Assembly: GCF_030412965.1 (NCBI RefSeq)
Contig: NZ_JAUHJQ010000002.1
Coordinates: 491,979 to 555,978, forward strand
Origin: Nocardioides oceani
GTDB lineage: Bacteria > Actinomycetota > Actinomycetes > Propionibacteriales > Nocardioidaceae
Reading direction: 5' to 3'
Length of the DNA: 64,000 bases
Numbering within the stretch: the stretch's first letter is position 1; every line of letters starts with the position of its first letter. Positions 58,262 through 64,000 of this stretch are shown one piece after another. Both the position numbers and the translations under genes were made by a program. The notes under the pieces are model-generated. The model saw only the letters and a program-made list of their open reading frames with translations. It ran no database searches and had not been told where the DNA came from.

Positions 58262-59029
<768 letters not shown>

Positions 59030-59037
59030 TCCGCCGG

Positions 59038-59343
59038 TCAGGCGAGCAGGCGGGCGAGCGCGGCGACGAGGGCGGAGCCGAAGACCACGACGAGGAACGG
59101 CGCGCGGAGGAGCAGCAGGACCACCGCCGCCCCGAGGCCGAGCAGCCGCGCGTCGGCGACCAGCGCCTGGCCGTCCGCGGTGACCTGGACGGCCACGAGG
59201 GCCGAGAGGAGGGCGACGGGGATGAGGTCGGCCACGCGTGCCACCGCGGGCCGGTCGAGGACGCGTGCGGGGACCGAGAGGCCGGCCAGCTTGAGCAGGT
59301 AGCAGCCCAGGCCGGCCAGCACGACGGCTGCCCAGACGCTCAC
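59038..59343 (-). CDS. azlD: AzlD-family branched-chain amino acid transport subunit
   Basis: A 101-residue membrane protein with about three helices; VARVADLIPVALLSALVAVQV is typical of AzlD. With AzlC it forms a branched-chain amino acid exporter. The GTG at 59343 overlaps the azlC stop by four bases. Confidence 0.85.
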   Translation of the reverse strand: MSVWAAVVLAGLGCYLLKLAGLSVPARVLDRPAVARVADLIPVALLSALVAVQVTADGQALVADARLLGLGAAVVLLLLRAPFLVVVFGSALVAALARLLA

Positions 59344-60032
59344 CGCTCGACCTGCGTCCGGGCGCCGAGCGCGCCGACGAGGAGGGCGACGCCGCCGGCG
59401 ACGAGGACCGGCACGCCGGCGGCCGTGAGCGGCACCGCTCCGAGGGCGACGGCCGCCGCCGCGACGGCGACGACCCGGTTGCGGGTGGTGTCCAGCCGCG
59501 GCCACAGCAGCGCGAGGAACGCCCCGCCGACCGCCGCGTCGAGACCGTAGTCGCGCGGGTCGCCGATGACGGAGCCCGCGACCGCGCCGACCAGCGTGGC
59601 GAGGTTCCACAGGACGAACACCGAGCCGCCGGTGACCCCGAAGCCGAGGCGGGCCGCGGTGCGGTCCCGTCGCGTCACCGACATCGCGGTCGACTCGTCG
59701 ATGACCAGGTGGGCCGCCGCCGCGCGACGCCAGCCGGTCCAACCGAGCAGCGGTGCGAGCCGCAGGCCGTAGAGCGTGTTCCGCGTGCCGAGGAGCAGCG
59801 CGGTGAGGGCGCCGGAGAGCGGCGCGCCGCCGGAGGCGAGCACCCCGACGAGCGCGAACTGGGAGGCGCCGGTGAACATCAGCAGCGAGAGCGCGCACGT
59901 CTGCCACGCGTCCAGGCCGGCGGCGACCGAGACCGCGCCGAACGACGTGCCGTAGACGCCGGTCGCGATGCCGACGCCCACGCCGTCGCGGACGATCCCG
60001 CTGCGCTCCGCGGGGTCGAGCGTGCCGGTCAC
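59340..60032 (-). CDS. azlC: AzlC-family branched-chain amino acid exporter subunit
   Basis: A 230-residue membrane protein. ALSLLMFTGASQFALVGVLASGG, LLGTRNTLYGL and VIDESTAMSVTRRD are AzlC landmarks, within about six helices. It starts with GTG at 60032, one base after the stop of the upstream GNAT gene, and is coupled to azlD, so the three form one operon. Confidence 0.88.
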   Translation of the reverse strand: MTGTLDPAERSGIVRDGVGVGIATGVYGTSFGAVSVAAGLDAWQTCALSLLMFTGASQFALVGVLASGGAPLSGALTALLLGTRNTLYGLRLAPLLGWTGWRRAAAAHLVIDESTAMSVTRRDRTAARLGFGVTGGSVFVLWNLATLVGAVAGSVIGDPRDYGLDAAVGGAFLALLWPRLDTTRNRVVAVAAAAVALGAVPLTAAGVPVLVAGGVALLVGALGARTQVER

Positions 60033-60033
60033 G

Positions 60034-60582
60034 TCAGTCGAGGCGCGTGTGCAGGCGGACCTGCTTCACCGTCGTCGTGCCCTCGCCGTCCAGGTCGAGC
60101 TCGCGGTGCGCCCCGTCCGGCGCCCACCCGGCGTCGGCGAGGAACCGGCGCAGCGCGTCGTCGGTGGCCACGGTCCACAGCACCGCGCGCCCGAACCGGT
60201 CGGCGCGCATGGTGTCCGCCGCGGCCTGCAGCAGCCTCGACCCGTGCCCGCGGCCGCGCTCGGCCGGGTCGACGGTCAGCTCGGCGAGCTCCGCGTCGGC
60301 GACCGGGTCGCAGTCGGGGTCGCCCGCGGGGCCGGTGACGGCGAACCCGACGACGCGGTTGTGCTCGAGCGCGACCAGCGCCCGGTGCCGGGCGTCGGCG
60401 GGCCGGGTCAGCGAGGCGTGCCAGGCGGCCGCGGCCTGCTCGACGGCCTCCGGACCGGAGGGGAACGCGCCGGGTGGCAGCACGCCGGCGTACGTCTCGG
60501 GCCAGGTGCGCAGCTGCAGGGCCGCGATCGCCGGGGCGTCGTCCGCCCAGGCGACGCGGACGCTGACGTCTGCGGTGCTCAT
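60034..60582 (-). CDS. GNAT-family N-acetyltransferase
   Basis: A 182-residue acetyltransferase. VRVAWADDAPAIAALQLRTWPETY opens the fold, and the acetyl-CoA loop is ELTVDPAERGRGHGSRLLQAAADT. WTVATDDALRRFLADAGW is the usual motif-B end. The substrate is unknown. The ATG at 60582 has CAGGAT six bases before it. It leads the azlCD operon. Confidence 0.85.
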   Translation of the reverse strand: MSTADVSVRVAWADDAPAIAALQLRTWPETYAGVLPPGAFPSGPEAVEQAAAAWHASLTRPADARHRALVALEHNRVVGFAVTGPAGDPDCDPVADAELAELTVDPAERGRGHGSRLLQAAADTMRADRFGRAVLWTVATDDALRRFLADAGWAPDGAHRELDLDGEGTTTVKQVRLHTRLD

Positions 60583-60633
60583 GGCGCCATCCTGGCAGCC
60601 GCCGAGGTTTGTGACACCGCGGCCGCCGAGGTG

Positions 60634-60663
60634 GTGTGACCTGTCACACATCGGTGCTAGCGT
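60634..60663 (+). promoter_or_regulatory. paa operon promoter with operator
   Basis: GTGTGAC (60634-60640) and GTCACAC (60643-60649) form a perfect dyad with a 2-base spacer in the -35 zone. TAGCGT (60658-60663) is the -10 box, six bases before the paaA ATG. A further GTGACA word lies near 60611. A repressor of the PaaR type is the likely binder. Confidence 0.6.
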
Positions 60664-60669
60664 GCCGGG

Positions 60670-61572
60670 ATGGACCGCAGCACGACGGTGGAGCCGCGCG
60701 ACCCGATGCCGGAGGGGTACCGCCGCACGCTCGTGCGCCAGATCGCCCAGCACGCCCACTCCGAGATCATCGGCATGCAGCCGGAGGGCGAGTGGATCAG
60801 CCGGGCGCCCAGCCTGCGGCGCAAGGCGATCCTCATGGCCAAGGTGCAGGACGAGGCCGGCCACGGCCTCTACCTGTACGCCGCCGCCGAGACGCTCGGC
60901 ACGCCGCGGGCCGACCTCCTCGAGGCGCTGCACGCGGGCCGCCAGAAGTACTCCTCGATCTTCAACTACCCGACGCTCACCTGGGCCGACGTCGGCGCGA
61001 TCGGCTGGCTGGTCGACGGCGCGGCGATCGTCAACCAGGTGCCGCTGTGCCGCTGCTCCTACGGCCCCTACGCCCGGGCGATGGTGCGGATCTGCAAGGA
61101 GGAGTCGTTCCACCAGCGGCAGGGCTTCGAGATCCTCCACACCCTCGCCCGGGGGACGGCCGAGCAGCGGGCGATGGCCCAGGACGCGGTCGACCGGTTC
61201 TGGTGGCCCTCCCTGATGATGTTCGGCCCGCCCGACGCGGACTCGCCGAACACCGAGCAGTCGATGGCCTGGGGGATCAAGCGCTTCACCAACGACGAGC
61301 TGCGCCAGCGGTTCGTCGACATCGCGGTCCCGCAGGCCGAGGCGCTCGGGCTGACCCTCCCGGACCCCGAGCTGCGGTGGGACGAGGACCGCGGCCACTG
61401 GCACTTCGGCACGCCCGACTTCGCCGAGCTCGCCGAGGTCGTGGCCGGCCGCGGCCCGTGCAACGCCGACCGGCTCGCCCACCGGGTGCGCGCCCACGAG
61501 GACGGGGCGTGGGTCCGCGAGGCGGCGGCCGCCCACGCCGCCAAGCGGGCGGCGCGGGAGCCGGCGGCATGA
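60670..61572 (+). CDS. paaA: 1,2-phenylacetyl-CoA epoxidase subunit PaaA
   Basis: The catalytic diiron subunit of the ring-epoxidising complex. The 300-residue ferritin-like protein has the metal motifs KVQDEAGHG (near 58-66) and [11 protein letters not shown] (near 142-152), and [15 protein letters not shown] is typical of the family. Start ATG at 60670 is set by the -10 box. paaABCDE follow with four-base overlaps, so the complex is made from one transcript. Confidence 0.95.
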   Translation: MDRSTTVEPRDPMPEGYRRTLVRQIAQHAHSEIIGMQPEGEWISRAPSLRRKAILMAKVQDEAGHGLYLYAAAETLGTPRADLLEALHAGRQKYSSIFNYPTLTWADVGAIGWLVDGAAIVNQVPLCRCSYGPYARAMVRICKEESFHQRQGFEILHTLARGTAEQRAMAQDAVDRFWWPSLMMFGPPDADSPNTEQSMAWGIKRFTNDELRQRFVDIAVPQAEALGLTLPDPELRWDEDRGHWHFGTPDFAELAEVVAGRGPCNADRLAHRVRAHEDGAWVREAAAAHAAKRAAREPAA

Positions 61573-61871
61573 GCGGCGGCGCGAGCGGCGGAGGGGAGTG
61601 GCCGCTGTGGGAGGTGTTCGTGCGTGCCCGCCGCGGCATGGCGCACGTCCACGTCGGCTCGCTCCACGCACCGGACGCCGACCTGGCGCTGCGCAACGCC
61701 CGCGACGTCTACACCCGCCGCCAGGAGGGCGTCTCGCTGTGGGTGGTGCCGTCCGCGGAGGTCGTCGCGTCGACCCCCGACGTGCGCGGGTCGTTCTTCG
61801 AGCCGGCCGCGGACAAGGACTACCGCCACCCCACGCACTACACCGTCCCCGACGGGGTGCAGCACCTGTGA
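61569..61871 (+). CDS. paaB: 1,2-phenylacetyl-CoA epoxidase subunit PaaB
   Basis: A 100-residue small subunit that bridges PaaAC pairs. [24 protein letters not shown] and [11 protein letters not shown] are conserved in PaaB. The ATG at 61569 overlaps the paaA stop (ATGA). Confidence 0.94.
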   Translation: MSGGASGGGEWPLWEVFVRARRGMAHVHVGSLHAPDADLALRNARDVYTRRQEGVSLWVVPSAEVVASTPDVRGSFFEPAADKDYRHPTHYTVPDGVQHL

Positions 61872-62593
61872 GCACGCCGGTCCCGTTCCTCCTCGGGCTC
61901 GCCGACGACGCCCTGGTCACCGCCCAGCGGCTCGGCTGGTGGATCAGCCGCGCTCCGGAGCTCGAGGAGGACGTCGCCCTGGCCAACATCGGCCTCGACC
62001 AGCTCGGCCAGGCGCGCGGCCTCTACGCCGTCGTCGCCGAGCTCGAGGGCGCCGGGCGCACCGAGGACGACCTGGCCTACCTCCGTGGCCCCGCGGAGTT
62101 CCGCAACGTCCTGCTCGTCGAGCGGCCGCAGGAGGACTTCGCGGTCTGCGTGGTGCGGATGCTGCTGCTGGCCGCCTGGCAGGTCGAGGTGTACGCCGCG
62201 CTGGCGGCGCGGGAGGGCCCGGCCCGGGGCGTCGCGGCCAAGGCCGTGAAGGAGGTGGCCTACCACCTCGACCACGCCGCGCAGTGGGTGCTGCGGCTCG
62301 GTGACGGCACGCCGCTGTCCCACGAGCGCACCCGGGCCGCGCTGGAGGCCGAGTGGCCCCACCTGCCCGAGCTGCTCGAGCCCGACGCCACCGCGCCGGT
62401 CGACCCGGCGACGCTGCGCGAGGCGGTGCTCGGCCGCGTCCTGCCCGTGCTGGAGCAGGCCACGCTGACCGTCCCGCCCCTGCCCGCGGCGCCACCGACC
62501 GGCGGTCGCGCGGGCCACCACACCGAGCACCTGACCGACCTGCTCGCGCAGATGCAGCAGGTGGCCCGAGCCCACCCGGGAGCGACCTGGTGA
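61868..62593 (+). CDS. paaC: 1,2-phenylacetyl-CoA epoxidase subunit PaaC
   Basis: The 241-residue structural partner of PaaA, a ferritin-like fold without a full diiron site. LGLADDALVTAQRLGWWISRAPELEEDVALANIGLDQLGQAR-type sequence (about 7-48) and VAYHLDHAAQWVLRLGDGT are family marks. GTG at 61868 overlaps the paaB stop. Confidence 0.94.
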   Translation: MSTPVPFLLGLADDALVTAQRLGWWISRAPELEEDVALANIGLDQLGQARGLYAVVAELEGAGRTEDDLAYLRGPAEFRNVLLVERPQEDFAVCVVRMLLLAAWQVEVYAALAAREGPARGVAAKAVKEVAYHLDHAAQWVLRLGDGTPLSHERTRAALEAEWPHLPELLEPDATAPVDPATLREAVLGRVLPVLEQATLTVPPLPAAPPTGGRAGHHTEHLTDLLAQMQQVARAHPGATW

Positions 62594-63093
62594 ACGAGTC
62601 CGGAAGTGCCACGACGACGCGGTCGGCCTGGGACATCGCGGCCGCCGTGCCCGACCCCGAGCTGCCGGTGGTGACCATCGGCGACCTCGGCATCCTGCGC
62701 GACGTCACCGAGAACGACACCGGCTGCGTGCACGTCCAGGTCACACCCACCTACTCCGGCTGCCCCGCTGTCGAGACGATCCGCGATGAGCTGGTCGAGC
62801 GGCTGACGTGCGCGGGCTACCGCCGCGTCGACGTCGAGACGGTCCTCTGGCCGGCGTGGACGACCGACTGGATCACCGCCGAGGGCCGCGCCCGGCTGGC
62901 CGACCACGGCATCGCACCCCCGGCGCCGGCCCGGGCGGCAGGCGGACCGGTCGACGTCGAGATCGGCGTGCGCTGCCCGCGCTGCGGCAGCCCGGAGACC
63001 CGGGAGCTGAGCCGGTTCGGGTCCACCGCCTGCAAGGCGCTGCGCGTGTGCGGTGCGTGCGCGGAGCCGTTCGACCACGTCAAGCCGATCTGA
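62590..63093 (+). CDS. paaD: 1,2-phenylacetyl-CoA epoxidase maturation protein PaaD
   Basis: A 167-residue SUF-like (DUF59/MIP18) protein thought to help metal-centre assembly. PDPELPVVTIGDLGILRDV and TYSGCPAVETI are the DUF59 part; the C-terminal zinc-ribbon has CPRCGS and CGACAEPF. The GTG at 62590 overlaps the paaC stop. Confidence 0.93.
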   Translation: MNESGSATTTRSAWDIAAAVPDPELPVVTIGDLGILRDVTENDTGCVHVQVTPTYSGCPAVETIRDELVERLTCAGYRRVDVETVLWPAWTTDWITAEGRARLADHGIAPPAPARAAGGPVDVEIGVRCPRCGSPETRELSRFGSTACKALRVCGACAEPFDHVKPI

Positions 63094-63100
63094 GCCGGCC

Positions 63101-64000
63101 GTGCCCTTCCACCCGCTCGAGGTCGCCGACGTCGAGGAGCTGACCGACGAGGCGGTGGCGATCACGTTCCTCGTGCCGCCGGAGCTCGTGGCGGCGTACA
63201 CCGCCTCGCCCGGCCAGCACGTGTCCGTGCGGAGCCCGGGGGATGCCGAGCGCCGCTCCTACTCCCTGTGCACCGCCCCGGCCGCCGGCTCGCTGCGGAT
63301 CGGGGTGAAGCGGCTGCCCGGTGGCGCGTTCAGCGACCGGGTGGTCCGGTCCCTGCGCCCCGGCGACCGGCTCGAGGTGATGACCCCGAGCGGGCGGTTC
63401 ACCGTCACCCCCGACCCCGCGGCGCGGCGGTGGTACGGCGCGGTGGCCGCCGGGTCCGGCATCACGCCGGTGCTGCCCATCGTCACCGCGCTGCTCGAGG
63501 GCGAGCCGGGGTCGCGCGTGACGCTGCTGCGGGTCGACCGGACCCAGCGGTCGGTGATGTTCCTCGACGAGGTCCACGACCTCAAGGACCGCTTTCCCGA
63601 CCGGCTGCAGCTGGCGCACGTGCTGACCCGCGAGGAGCAGGACGTCGCGCTGCTCTCGGGCCGTCTCGACGGCGAGCGGGCCGCGCGGCTGCTCGACGCG
63701 CTGGGCCTGCACGGCGTCGAGGAGTGGTTCGTCTGCGGCCCGCAGCAGCTGGTCGCCGACCTGCGTGCCGTCCTGCCCGGCCGGGTGCACGCCGAGCTCT
63801 TCCACGCGGACCCGGTCGCGCGGGCATCCACGCCCCCGGTCGCCTCGACGGTCGCGGGCGCGGCGCGCGTCGTCGTACGCCGCGACGGGCGCAGCAGCGA
63901 GCTCGACCTGCGCCCCGACGGCCCGCCGGTCCTCGAGGCGGCCCTGGCGGTGCGTGGCGACCTGCCCTGGGCGTGCCGCGGGGGAGTGTGCGGGACGTGC
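63101..64000 (+). CDS. paaE: 1,2-phenylacetyl-CoA epoxidase reductase PaaE (partial)
   Basis: The NADPH-dependent reductase that feeds electrons to PaaA. It starts with GTG at 63101, seven bases after paaD, and 300 codons are present before the window ends. The FAD domain has ERRSYSLC, the NADPH domain AAGSGITPVLPI and WFVCGPQQL. The C-terminal plant-type 2Fe-2S domain has begun (WACRGGVCGTC) with three of its cysteines visible. The last part of that domain is outside the window. Confidence 0.93.
   Translation, partial: MPFHPLEVADVEELTDEAVAITFLVPPELVAAYTASPGQHVSVRSPGDAERRSYSLCTAPAAGSLRIGVKRLPGGAFSDRVVRSLRPGDRLEVMTPSGRFTVTPDPAARRWYGAVAAGSGITPVLPIVTALLEGEPGSRVTLLRVDRTQRSVMFLDEVHDLKDRFPDRLQLAHVLTREEQDVALLSGRLDGERAARLLDALGLHGVEEWFVCGPQQLVADLRAVLPGRVHAELFHADPVARASTPPVASTVAGAARVVVRRDGRSSELDLRPDGPPVLEAALAVRGDLPWACRGGVCGTC

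Noticed and set aside
60635..60648. A CRP/GlxR site at the paa promoter
   Set aside because: The half sites TGTGA and TCACA are separated by four bases; the CRP/GlxR consensus needs six.

Overview
The window is about 64 kb of very GC-rich, gene-dense DNA with many GTG starts and some TTG starts. Start/stop overlaps of the ATGA, GTGA or TGATG kind are common. The order of housekeeping genes (tsf-pyrH-frr-cdsA-rlmN, dxr-rseP-ispG-GNAT-proS, rimP-nusA-ylxR-infB-rbfA-truB-ribF-rpsO-pnp-M16-dapB) is the one known from Actinobacteria such as Mycobacterium. Families such as DUF4081-GNAT, a bacterial RIO kinase, DUF6458 and DUF4439 point the same way. A Nocardioides-like member of the Propionibacteriales fits best, but the genus is an inference.

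Layout. 0.1-5.4 kb: translation and lipid core (EF-Ts, UMP kinase, ribosome recycling factor, CDP-diacylglycerol synthase, a histidine phosphatase, a small membrane protein, RlmN), ended by a strong hairpin. 5.4-32.2 kb: an accessory block between rlmN and dxr. It holds (a) a Tat-type metallophosphoesterase, a LOG-family protein and a RIO kinase; (b) a four-gene minus-strand sulfur module at 9.5-15.6 kb (metallo-beta-lactamase/double-rhodanese protein, secreted selenium-binding-protein/methanethiol-oxidase-like propeller, an unrecognised secreted protein, YeeE-type sulfur transporter) preceded by a 40-bp nested dyad; (c) a secreted M1 peptidase coupled to an AGE-family sugar isomerase; (d) a polyamine/GABA block at 18.5-32.2 kb (DAO-type oxidase, Lrp regulator, Pot-type ABC transporter, class III aminotransferase, aldehyde dehydrogenase, saccharopine-dehydrogenase-like enzyme, D-aminoacylase-like amidohydrolase, GabT).

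32.3-40.6 kb: the isoprenoid genes dxr and ispG around a site-2 protease, then a GNAT, a DoxX-like protein, proS, an anchored hypothetical and a HAD hydrolase. 40.6-43.0 kb: a repeat-bearing gap, a secreted M43-type metalloprotease and a pair of minus-strand genes that includes a lipoprotein. 43.1-56.4 kb: the nusA-infB operon and its followers through rpsO, pnp and an M16 peptidase. 56.4-60.6 kb: a SatD-like/HTH and membrane-protein pair under a near-perfect palindrome, a methyltransferase, dapB, an AzlCD exporter pair and a GNAT. 60.7-64.0 kb: a phenylacetyl-CoA epoxidase operon paaABCDE, with paaE cut by the window end just inside its ferredoxin domain.

Working together: the polyamine block has the parts to import a polyamine, transaminate it, oxidise the aminoaldehyde and pass GABA to succinate semialdehyde. 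The sulfur module looks able to take up or release a small sulfur compound, oxidise a thiol outside the membrane and handle sulfane sulfur inside. Many genes have a TANNNT-like hexamer 6-7 bases before the start codon, so leaderless transcription appears common. No tRNA, rRNA, insertion sequence, prophage or CRISPR array was seen.
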